Source: an uncultured Dialister sp. (lineage in GTDB: Bacteria; Bacillota; Negativicutes; Veillonellales; Dialisteraceae). From it: a DNA stretch of 22,587 nucleotides. The stretch spans positions 1 through 22,587 of the forward strand of contig UQRR01000029.1 of the NCBI GenBank assembly GCA_900543455.1, given 5' to 3'. Made by a program: the position numbers and the translations under genes. Below the pieces are notes generated by a model that saw only the letters and a program-made list of their open reading frames with translations, was not told where the DNA came from and made no database searches. Below are positions 8,035 through 14,401 of the stretch, one piece after another (within the stretch, counting starts at the first letter, position 1; every line of letters starts with the position of its first letter).

Positions 8035-8062
8035 ATTATAACCGAAATTGAATTTCTGAGAA
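8035..8062 (-). promoter_or_regulatory. Candidate promoter of the lrp-type gene
   Basis: Minus-strand TATAAT (8035-8040) with TTCTCA 16 bases upstream (8057-8062), about 50 bases before the start codon. The -10 is perfect and the -35 weak. Confidence 0.45.
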
Positions 8063-8116
8063 AGAGTGAGGAAAAGAAGGGTTCGGGGTCACTCCATGAA
8101 TCAAGAATTGAATCTT

Positions 8117-8280
8117 TGCCCAAGTGAGGAATTAGGAGTGAGGAGTGAGGAGTGAGGAGTGGTGGAAGGGGCGCACAATTCATAGAGCGCCCCAATGCCC
8201 CAATTTTATATAAAATTTCAAGGCGCTTCCAAATTTTTATGCGCCGTACCTTCACTCCTAACTCCTAACTCCTAACTTTA
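8117..8280. repeat. MITE-like composite repeat, copy B (inverted)
   Basis: Reverse-complement copy of 6368-6525. Plus strand: GGAGTGA heptads (8127-8162), GGGGCGC/GCGCCCC hairpin (about 8167-8195), ATTTTATATAAAATTT core, GGCGC/GCGCC hairpin (8222-8226 / 8241-8245), and ACTCCTA heptads (8253-8277). Apart from a gap of about 20 bases in the core, the two copies align nearly end to end by eye. Confidence 0.75.
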
Positions 8281-8337
8281 TTCGGATGTCGGCTTACATG
8301 CCAGTTGTTTAGAAAGCGGAAACTAGCCTGCCCCAAA

Positions 8338-8366
8338 TTGACATGGCTCTCAAAATCAATTATAAT
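8338..8366 (+). promoter_or_regulatory. Consensus sigma-70/A promoter of gltS
   Basis: Perfect TTGACA (8338-8343), 17-base spacer, perfect TATAAT (8361-8366). Predicted start near 8373 gives a leader of about 70 bases. Confidence 0.88.
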
Positions 8367-8383
8367 TTTCGAGTAATATATAA

Positions 8384-8428
8384 GGAAACGCTGATGCAAT
8401 CGCGGAATCTGATTTCATCAGTGTTTCC
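8384..8428 (+). promoter_or_regulatory. Leader hairpin of gltS
   Basis: Inverted repeat GGAAACGCTGATG (8384-8396) / CATCAGTGTTTCC (8416-8428), 13 bp with a single G-T pair, extended inward by AATC/GATT. It starts about ten bases after the predicted transcription start and ends 17 bases before the ATG. With no U-run it is not a terminator; an operator or an RNA stability/translation element is possible. Confidence 0.6.
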
Positions 8429-8445
8429 ATAAATGGGAGCAAAGA

Positions 8446-9660
8446 ATGACTATCACACTCAATATGTATCAAACGCTGGCTGCCGCTGTGGCAGTCTTTT
8501 TTCTTGGTGGATTTTTGAAGGGGAAAATCCCCCTCTTTCGCAAGTACTGCATCCCCGCGCCGGTCATCGGCGGGACGATCTTCTCCATCGTGAACTGCAT
8601 CCTCTACACAGAGGGGATATGGAACTACAGCCAGGACACCGTCATGCAGAACTGGTGCATGATGCTCTTCTTCACGAGCATCGGCTACATGGCGAGCCTG
8701 CGCCTGATCCTGCGGGGCGGCTATCTCGTCTTCAAAATGGGCATCATGGTCGCGATCCTCATCCTTCTGCAAAACCTCATCGGGATCTCCATGGCCCATG
8801 TATTCAGCCTGCCCCCGCTGATGGGGCTCGCGGACGGCTCGATCCCGCTGGTCGGCGGTCACGGGACAGCCGGCTCCTTCGGTCCTGTACTGGAAGAGAT
8901 GGGACTCATGAATGGCACCACCATCGCCTTTGCGGCTGCCACCTTCGGTCTTGTCTCCGGCAGCTTCATCGGCGGTCCGGTCGGCGAGCTATTGGTGCGC
9001 CGCTTCTCGCTGATCTCTGATGAAACAGACAATTCGTCAGAAGAGACCGGCGAGAAACCGACGGTGGTGCATCCCAAAGATGCCGCGGCGGCTTACCTCA
9101 ATATGGATCACTTCATGTACGCTTTCGGCCAGCTGCTCCTCGCTATGGGCATCGGTACCTATGTGAGCGCTTTCTTCAGCAGCATCGGCCTTGTCTTCCC
9201 CGGATACATCGGCGGCATGATCGTCGCTGCCGTCATCCGCAATGTATCGGAGATCACGGAGTGGTACGGCTCCTACCAGCAGGAATGCGAAGTCCTGGGC
9301 GGCATGTGCCTCAATATCTTTCTCTCCTGCGCCCTTATGAGTCTCAAGCTCTGGCAGCTCGCCTCGCTCGCCGTACCGCTCACGCTGACGCTTCTCATCC
9401 AAGTCGCCTTGATCGGTGCTTTCGCCTACTTTGTCATCTTTCGCGTCATGGGAGGCGACTATGAAGCCGCCGTCATGGCTGCCGGCACCTGCGGCTTCGG
9501 CCTCGGCGCTACGCCAAATGCCATCGCAAATATGAATGCAATGTGCGAACGCTACGGCTCCGCGCATACGGCCTACTTCGTCATCCCGCTCATCGGGGCC
9601 TTCGTCGTCGATTTCCTCAATGCATCCATTCTGATGGTATTCATGAATTTGCTGAAATAA
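8446..9660 (+). CDS. gltS: Sodium/glutamate symporter GltS
   Basis: Na+-coupled glutamate uptake carrier of the ESS family in the inner membrane. The 404-residue length equals the family norm (E. coli about 401). Two inverted-topology halves are seen, each with a conserved re-entrant glycine motif: VGGHGTAGSFGPVLEEMG (about 136-153) and AAGTCGFGLGATPNAIANM (about 344-362); PLIGAFVVDFLNASI near the end is also typical. A charged loop (about 185-215, rich in Glu/Asp/Lys) joins the halves. The ATG at 8446 follows GGGAG at six bases. Transcribed alone from the consensus promoter at 8338-8366 through the leader hairpin; ended by the terminator at 9820-9866. The neighbouring divergent gene is an Lrp/AsnC regulator. 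Family call is firm; substrate is by homology. Confidence 0.95.
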   Translation: MTITLNMYQTLAAAVAVFFLGGFLKGKIPLFRKYCIPAPVIGGTIFSIVNCILYTEGIWNYSQDTVMQNWCMMLFFTSIGYMASLRLILRGGYLVFKMGIMVAILILLQNLIGISMAHVFSLPPLMGLADGSIPLVGGHGTAGSFGPVLEEMGLMNGTTIAFAAATFGLVSGSFIGGPVGELLVRRFSLISDETDNSSEETGEKPTVVHPKDAAAAYLNMDHFMYAFGQLLLAMGIGTYVSAFFSSIGLVFPGYIGGMIVAAVIRNVSEITEWYGSYQQECEVLGGMCLNIFLSCALMSLKLWQLASLAVPLTLTLLIQVALIGAFAYFVIFRVMGGDYEAAVMAAGTCGFGLGATPNAIANMNAMCERYGSAHTAYFVIPLIGAFVVDFLNASILMVFMNLLK

Positions 9661-9745
9661 GTGACTGGTGACTGGTGACTAGGGACTAGGGACTAGGGAC
9701 TAGGGACTAGGGATTAGGGACTAGGGATTAGTGACTAGGTTTGTA
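9661..9745. repeat. GTGACTG / GGGACTA heptad tract after gltS
   Basis: Begins at the first base after the gltS TAA: GTGACTG, GTGACTG, GTGACTA, then GGGACTA units and GGGATTA, roughly eleven 7-bp units. Followed by an ATACGAGAATAC/CTCGTAT short inverted repeat (about 9747-9770). Confidence 0.88.
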
Positions 9746-9819
9746 ATACGAGAATACAATCCTCGTATCGCGACGAAGCCAACATTTGAATCTATAGAAC
9801 CTGCCAAGCCTTACATAAC

Positions 9820-9866
9820 AAAAAGGCAGAAACGAAAATGACTACTCATTTCGTTTCTGCCTTTTT
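9820..9866. terminator. Bidirectional terminator between gltS and hicB-like gene
   Basis: Long inverted repeat with stem AAAAAGGCAGAAACGAAA(A)TGA paired across a short loop (GTAG region at 9843); one bulged A. Terminal A- and T-runs allow function on both strands, serving gltS (+) and the convergent gene (-). Confidence 0.9.
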
Positions 9867-9878
9867 TATTTATCTGAT

Positions 9879-10259
9879 TTATCTGAATCCGAAGACTTTG
9901 GCGAGGATGCTCTGGCGACGTCCTTTTCTGGCTTCGCCAGCCCATTCTGCGCTCTTGGCATCTGCGTGTCTGACTTTGTACGTTTTATAGGCCCGATATT
10001 CATCCATATCTACCAAGAATGTACAGATTCGCTTGCCGCTTTCGCGGAGACGAAGCTGCCGTTCGCTGGTTGCGCTCGGAATGGGAAGCGCTTTCTCTTC
10101 CAGTTCCAGAAGAGAGGCGGCCAAAGCTTCTCTGGCCTTCTTCGCAGCCTCATTCATGGTGCTGGCTTTCGCTTCACAACCGATGAGGTCTGGAAACATC
10201 ACGAAGAACATTCCCTTTTTCTGATCGTATGAACAAATGGCGGGGTAGAAGTATTTCAT
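9879..10259 (-). CDS. Orphan HicB-like antitoxin-fold protein
   Basis: 126 residues. The N-terminal half is a partial RNase H-like HicB fold: YPAICSYDQKKGMFFVMFPD and LIGCEAKASTMNEAAKKAREAL match the FPDLPGC...T..EA...A.eAL pattern of HicB antitoxins. A VDMDEYRAYKTYKVR stretch (about 83-97) resembles the linker that normally leads into the DNA-binding helix domain, but what follows (RHADAKSAEWAGEARKGRR, then SILAKVFGFR) is a basic tail unlike the usual ribbon-helix-helix or helix-turn-helix. No HicA toxin (about 60-80 residues with a GSH motif) is visible on either side. The ATG at 10259 has a GGGGG-type site. A promoter (10317-10344) overlaps a perfect palindrome (10292-10311), as expected of autoregulation. 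A decayed module or a solitary regulator are both possible. Confidence 0.75.
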   Translation of the reverse strand: MKYFYPAICSYDQKKGMFFVMFPDLIGCEAKASTMNEAAKKAREALAASLLELEEKALPIPSATSERQLRLRESGKRICTFLVDMDEYRAYKTYKVRHADAKSAEWAGEARKGRRQSILAKVFGFR

Positions 10260-10291
10260 CTCTGTCCCCCTTCCCTCTTCTTACCACTCTC

Positions 10292-10311
10292 GATGGCAGA
10301 TCACTGCCATC
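10292..10311. promoter_or_regulatory. Palindromic operator candidate of hicB-like gene
   Basis: Perfect inverted repeat GATGGCAG-ATCA-CTGCCATC placed at the expected transcription start, between the -10 and the ribosome binding site of the gene at 9879-10259. Confidence 0.6.
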
Positions 10312-10316
10312 CCTAT

Positions 10317-10344
10317 TGTATACTATTTGGGCATGGAATGGCAA
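10317..10344 (-). promoter_or_regulatory. Promoter of hicB-like gene
   Basis: Minus-strand TTGCCA (10339-10344), 16-base spacer, TATACA (10317-10322); TACAAT two bases on gives an alternative with 18-base spacing. Confidence 0.6.
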
Positions 10345-10374
10345 CAAAAAGTAAAGAAAATGTAAGAGAAATGA

Positions 10375-10732
10375 AGGCTCAGGGTTCAGGTTGGCGAGTC
10401 CAGGGTTGCCCGTGGGTTGAGCTGCCCATGGATCGCGGATGAAAGCTTTGTTCGAATGAGGAATTAGGAATGAGAAATGGTGGTGCGGCGCATAAAAATA
10501 ATGAAGCGCCGCGGAGTTTTGATAGCACTTCGCGCCGCCGTCAGAGGGGCGCAAGCGAGAAATCTCTATTGCAGAACGCTCATTGCCTGCTGTGAGACAG
10601 CACCAAGACATCGTTTTTCCCAGACGCATACGCGCTGATTCCCGCAGAGCAGTAGAGATCCCTCGGCTACGCTCGGGATGACGATGCCGGAGAATCCCAG
10701 TCACTAGTCACCAGTCACTAGCTTCTACCACA
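10375..10732. repeat. Repeat mosaic between gyrB and hicB-like gene
   Basis: No gene. Holds GGTTCAG-type heptads and the GTTGCCCGTGGG...GCCC module (10380-10440), GATGAAAGCTTTGTTCG, GAATTAG/GAATGAG heptads, the GCGGCGC/GCGCCGC hairpin (10485-10491 / 10506-10512), about 140 bases of non-repetitive filler, a reverse GATCCCTCGGCTACGCTC-GGGATGAC element (10658-10682), and AGTCACTAGTCACC heptads (10688-10722) that lie 3' of gyrB. Confidence 0.75.
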
Positions 10733-12682
10733 TTACAGATCCAGGTTCGTGACGTCCTTCGCATGCTCTTCGATGAATTTGCGTCTCGGCTCTACCTTGT
10801 CGCCCATGAGGATGGTGAAGAGGCGGTCTGCTTCGACAGCATCGGTGAGCTCGACCTTCAACATGACGCGCTGTTCCGGATTCATCGTGGTATCCCAGAG
10901 CTGTTCCGGATTCATTTCGCCCAGCCCTTTGTAGCGCTGGATCGCACAGCCATCGCGGCCGATCTCATCGAGGAGCTTATTCTGTTCATCATCATCGTAG
11001 GTGTAGTATTTCTGACGCCCCTTGCGTACCTGATACAGCGGCGGCTGGGCGATGAAGACGTGGCCTTCGGTGACGAGCGGCTTCATATAGCGATAGAAGA
11101 AGGTGAGGAGCAGTGTCCTGATGTGCGCACCATCGACATCGGCATCCGTCATGATGATGATCTTGTAATAGCGGAGCTTCGTGATGTCGAAGTCTTCACC
11201 GACGCCCGTACCGAAAGCGGTGATCATGGTACGGATGGCATCGGAATTCAGGACACGGTCGAGACGAGCTTTTTCTACATTCAGGATCTTGCCGCGCAGC
11301 GGGAGGATCGCCTGATAGCGGCGGTCACGGCCGGACTTCGCAGATCCGCCTGCAGAGTCCCCTTCGACGATATAGATCTCTGTCATCTTCGGGTCTTTTT
11401 CTGTGCAGTCAGCCAGCTTTCCCGGAAGGCTGGAGACTTCGAGCGCATTCTTGCGCCGGGTCAGCTCACGGGCGCGGCGGGCTGCTTCGCGGGCACGGCT
11501 CGCCGTGATGCCTTTCTCGACGATGGCCTTCCCTTCCGCGGGATGCTCTTCGAGGTAGGTACGCAGGCCTTCAGAAACGAGATTATCCACGATGCCCTTG
11601 ACCTCGAGATTTCCGAGCTTCGTCTTGGTCTGGCCTTCAAACTGCGGATTCGGCACTTTGACGGAAATGACGCAGGTCAGCCCTTCACGGACATCATCGC
11701 CGGAAAGGTTTGCTTCATTGTTCTTGAGGATGTTATTCTTACGTGCATATTCATTGAGGACACGGGTGAGCGCGCTGCGGAAGCCGGCAAGGTGCATGCC
11801 GCCTTCGATGGTATTGATGTCATTGACGAAGGTATACATGCTTTCGCTGTAGCCTGTCTGGTACTGCATCGCGATATCGACGATGACCTTATCCTTCTCG
11901 CCTTCAAACGCAATGACTGCCGGATCGACAAGATCCTTGCCTTCATTCAGGAACTGGACGAATTCCGTGATACCGCCGGCATAGTGGAATTTCTCCTCGT
12001 GGGTCGCACCGTCGCGCAGGTCTGTCAGCGTGATGGTGAGGCCTTTATTCAGAAAAGCCAGCTCGCGCATGCGGATCTTCAGGGTATCATAGTCGAAGTC
12101 CACCCCTTCTTTGAAGATCTCGATATCCGGCTTGAAGGTGACAGACGTGCCCGTCTCCTTCGTTTCCCCGTAGGTCTTCATATACTGCGTGACTTCCCCG
12201 CGGGACAGTCTCATTTCATGGAAATGTCCTTCACGGCGCACCACGACGCGTGTCCATTCGGAGAGCGCATTCACGACAGAGATGCCGACGCCGTGCAGAC
12301 CGCCGGAGATCGGATAGCCATCCCCGCCGAATTTGCCGCCTGCATGGAGCACGGTCAGTACGACTTCCATGGCAGGTTTCCCAGTCTCGTGCATCCCCGT
12401 CGGGATACCGCGGCCATTATCCGTGACTGTACAGCTGCCGTCATCATTGAGCGTCACTTCGATGTGCGTACAGTAGCCTGCGAGTGCTTCATCGATACTG
12501 TTGTCGACGACTTCGTAGACCAGATGGTGCAGACCGCGCGCTGATGTCGAGCCGATGTACATACCCGGACGCAGGCGCACCGCTTCGAGCCCTTCGAGGA
12601 CACGGATGTCATCTGCGCCGTAGTCTTTCTTGCCATTCTCTTCGCTGTGACGAGCCTGGATTTCATGAATATCTTCAGACAT
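10733..12682 (-). CDS. gyrB: DNA gyrase subunit B
   Basis: ATPase subunit of type II topoisomerase, introducing negative supercoils with GyrA. Visible in the 649 residues: GHKL ATPase motifs EVVDNSIDEALAG (Glu57, Asn61), TDNGRGIPTG (Asp88 region) and GGLHGVGISVVNALS; the transducer domain; the TOPRIM signature EGDSAGGSAKSGRDR and the metal-binding DADVDGAH; and the C-terminal QRYKGLGEMNPEQLWDTTMNP. The short C-terminal region is the Firmicute form, without the E. coli insertion. I chose ATG 12682, preceded by AAGGAG seven bases away, over an upstream ATG at 12721, which lies inside the leader hairpin and would add 13 unlikely residues. recF, gyrA and dnaA are not adjacent. ParE is the alternative, but length and motif details favour GyrB. 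Confidence 0.95.
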   Translation of the reverse strand: MSEDIHEIQARHSEENGKKDYGADDIRVLEGLEAVRLRPGMYIGSTSARGLHHLVYEVVDNSIDEALAGYCTHIEVTLNDDGSCTVTDNGRGIPTGMHETGKPAMEVVLTVLHAGGKFGGDGYPISGGLHGVGISVVNALSEWTRVVVRREGHFHEMRLSRGEVTQYMKTYGETKETGTSVTFKPDIEIFKEGVDFDYDTLKIRMRELAFLNKGLTITLTDLRDGATHEEKFHYAGGITEFVQFLNEGKDLVDPAVIAFEGEKDKVIVDIAMQYQTGYSESMYTFVNDINTIEGGMHLAGFRSALTRVLNEYARKNNILKNNEANLSGDDVREGLTCVISVKVPNPQFEGQTKTKLGNLEVKGIVDNLVSEGLRTYLEEHPAEGKAIVEKGITASRAREAARRARELTRRKNALEVSSLPGKLADCTEKDPKMTEIYIVEGDSAGGSAKSGRDRRYQAILPLRGKILNVEKARLDRVLNSDAIRTMITAFGTGVGEDFDITKLRYYKIIIMTDADVDGAHIRTLLLTFFYRYMKPLVTEGHVFIAQPPLYQVRKGRQKYYTYDDDEQNKLLDEIGRDGCAIQRYKGLGEMNPEQLWDTTMNPEQRVMLKVELTDAVEADRLFTILMGDKVEPRRKFIEEHAKDVTNLDL

Positions 12683-12696
12683 GAGATTCTCCTTAC

Positions 12697-12728
12697 AAAA
12701 AAATGGCGGCCTGTCATGCATGACCGCC
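12697..12728 (-). promoter_or_regulatory. Terminator-like hairpin in gyrB leader
   Basis: Read on the minus strand: GGCG, GTCA-TGCA-TGAC inner stem, a small bulge, CGCC, one A, then seven U residues, ending just before the AAGGAG of gyrB. This is the layout of an intrinsic terminator used as an attenuator. Confidence 0.5.
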
Positions 12729-12752
12729 TTTTATTTATTTACATATATATAA

Positions 12753-12784
12753 ACGCACCTTGATGGTGCGTATTTATTATACCA
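12753..12784 (-). promoter_or_regulatory. Extended -10 promoter and start-site hairpin of gyrB
   Basis: Minus-strand TGGTATAAT (12776-12784), an extended -10. The predicted 5' end of the RNA begins with a perfect hairpin ACGCACC (12765-12771 on the plus strand as GGTGCGT) pairing with its complement at 12753-12759. The leader to the ATG is about 85 bases. Confidence 0.6.
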
Positions 12785-12825
12785 TATTTGAGAGTATTTC
12801 GCATGAAGGGGAAATGGGGGATGAG

Positions 12826-13250
12826 TTTAACGGGTTCAAAAGGTTCAACAGGTTCACAGGGTTAGCCCCTGGGGCGTATCGTCCTTTGATTGCGTGCGAA
12901 AGAGGGGGAGCGGGTTCTGTAGGTTCTACGGGTTCAAAGGGGTTGGTGCGGCGCAAAAAATAATGAAGCGCCGCGAAGTTTTGATAGCGTTTCGCGTCGT
13001 CGTCATCTCGAGCGTAGCCGAGAGATCCTCCTTGCAGGACGGTCAGCGTGCTCTAACTGCACTACTCCAATCACCGCTTGCTTCTAATCCCCAATCCCTA
13101 GCTACTCATCACTGCTTTCAAACTTAGTCCTTGTGGCGTGCTGCCCTTTGATTGTTTGCGAAAGAGGTTCAGCCGGTTCTATAGGTAGGGCGGGGGTGGT
13201 GCCTGAAGGTGGTATTTAGTCACTAGTCACCAGTCACTTCTACCCCCATG
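12826..13250. repeat. Repeat mosaic between gyrB and GT51 gene
   Basis: No gene. Degenerate GGTTCAA/GGTTCAC heptads (12833-12865), the GTTAGCCCCTGGGGCG-TTTGATTGCGTGCGAAAG module (12859-12905), more heptads, the GCGGCGC/GCGCCGC hairpin (12948-12954 / 12968-12974), a GTCATCTCGAGCGTAGCCGA element (13002-13021), AATCCCT-type heptads (13085-13105), a second partial copy of the TTTGATTG-TTTGCGAAAG module (13126-13168), and AGTCACTAGTCACC heptads (13207-13236). Confidence 0.75.
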
Positions 13251-13263
13251 CCCCGCCAACTTG

Positions 13264-13272
13264 TGCTACAAT
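13264..13272 (+). promoter_or_regulatory. Extended -10 promoter of GT51 gene
   Basis: TGCTACAAT, an extended -10 one base from consensus, 33 bases before the chosen ATG. Confidence 0.5.
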
Positions 13273-13304
13273 AAAAGAAAATGTACTGCCATAAGGAGCC
13301 ATTC

Positions 13305-14228
13305 ATGAAAAAATTTCTTTTCCTTTTATTGATCTTAGGCGGCGCGATGTACTGGGGCTTCTCCTCGGGCAACGAGCTCACGAAGAACGTCGTACATGAA
13401 CCTGTCAGACCACATGCCGTCCAAAAGAGCCTGCCGAAGGACACACCGCCCTCCGAAGAGAAAGGCATCCTGACGGAGATCTCGGATACCGTCAGGACAC
13501 TGATCTCCGGTCTTTCCTCCGGAGAGACCCAAGAGGGCAGCATCGAAGCACGGCCGCCGAAGCCGGACGCAAAAAGCCCCGTCGACGGGGCAGAGAAGCT
13601 CCTCACCACCAAGGAAAAAATGGACAATGTGCTCCACTTCAGGGAAGCACTGGAGGCGCGTGTGCATCGAGAAGAATTCGTCCCCTTTGCCGAGATCCCG
13701 GACTACCTCAAGAAAGGGATCGTCGCGACCGAAGACCGCCGCTTCTATGAGCACGGCGCGATGGACCTCATCGGCGTCGCGCGCGCTGCTTTCACGAACT
13801 ATCTCGCCGGAGAGACGCTCCAGGGCGGCAGCACCATCACCCAGCAGACCGTGAAAAACATCTTCCTCTCGAATGACCGCACCATGACCCGCAAGATCGA
13901 AGAGCTGGCGCTCGCCGTCCAGCTAGAGCGGAATTACAGCAAGGAAGAGATCCTCGAGCTCTATCTGAATACCATTTACTACGGTCACGGTGCCTACGGC
14001 CTCAAGGAAGCCAGCCGCACCTACTTTGGCAAAGCGCCCAAGGAGCTCGACCTCGCCCAGTGCGCGATGCTCGCCGGTCTCCCGCAGGCACCGTCTGCCT
14101 ATGACCCCATCTCACACCCGAAGGAAGGCGCGAAGCGCATGACCGTCGTCCTCGCCCTCATGGCCGAGCAGGGCGTCATCACGCCGACACAGGCCGCCTC
14201 GGCTGCAGCAGAGCTGTGGCTGAAGTGA
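13305..14228 (+). CDS. Stand-alone GT51 peptidoglycan glycosyltransferase
   Basis: Membrane-anchored transglycosylase that polymerises lipid II into glycan strands. From the chosen ATG (307 residues; AAGGAG at seven bases), residues 3-20 form the membrane anchor. A linker of about 90 residues follows, rich in Lys, Pro and Glu, and then the GT51 domain (about 115-300). Its motifs are ATEDRRFYEHG with the catalytic Glu143, GGSTITQQTVKN (174-185), RKIEELALAVQLE with the second catalytic glutamate near 200, and ELYLNTIYYGHGAYGL. The protein stops where class A penicillin-binding proteins would continue into the transpeptidase domain, so it is a monofunctional (MtgA-type) enzyme; the GT51 sequence itself looks like that of PBP1A. 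The terminator at 14361-14398 closes it against the convergent lysR-type gene. Confidence 0.88.
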   Translation: MKKFLFLLLILGGAMYWGFSSGNELTKNVVHEPVRPHAVQKSLPKDTPPSEEKGILTEISDTVRTLISGLSSGETQEGSIEARPPKPDAKSPVDGAEKLLTTKEKMDNVLHFREALEARVHREEFVPFAEIPDYLKKGIVATEDRRFYEHGAMDLIGVARAAFTNYLAGETLQGGSTITQQTVKNIFLSNDRTMTRKIEELALAVQLERNYSKEEILELYLNTIYYGHGAYGLKEASRTYFGKAPKELDLAQCAMLAGLPQAPSAYDPISHPKEGAKRMTVVLALMAEQGVITPTQAASAAAELWLK

Positions 14229-14360
14229 GAAGTGCTGGAAGGGGCACCTTTCCCTAGAGGGGAAGGCTGCGATACGAGAATACCATCTTCTAAAAAAAGG
14301 CGGCGAAGCCGCCACGAGAGCCTTGAGCCCTGAACCTTGAACCCTGAACCAAATGAAAGC
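14229..14360. repeat. Short repeat cluster after GT51 gene
   Basis: No gene. Contains GGCACCTTTCCCTAGAGGGG, TGCGATACGAGAATACC (shared with 2432-2450 and 9747-9775), a perfect GGCGGC-GAA-GCCGCC hairpin (about 14298-14312), and CCCTGAA/CCTTGAA heptads (14324-14350), the reverse complement of the GGTTCAG family. Confidence 0.6.
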
Positions 14361-14398
14361 AAAACGGCAAAGGGGCTGTGCATCCCCTTTGCCGTTTT
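14361..14398. terminator. Bidirectional terminator
   Basis: Perfect 15-bp stem AAAACGGCAAAGGGG (14361-14375) / CCCCTTTGCCGTTTT (14384-14398) with an 8-base loop, between the convergent GT51 and LysR genes. Confidence 0.93.
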
Positions 14399-14401
14399 CT
14401 C

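Noticed and set aside
10174..10704. 176-codon minus-strand frame in the gyrB/hicB-like gap
   Set aside because: It runs through heptads, the hairpin repeat and the palindromic operator; the translation is repeat-derived.
10763..12544. 593-codon open frame antisense to gyrB
   Set aside because: It is a shadow of gyrB codon bias; composition is unlike a real protein and the opposite strand has full GyrB motifs.
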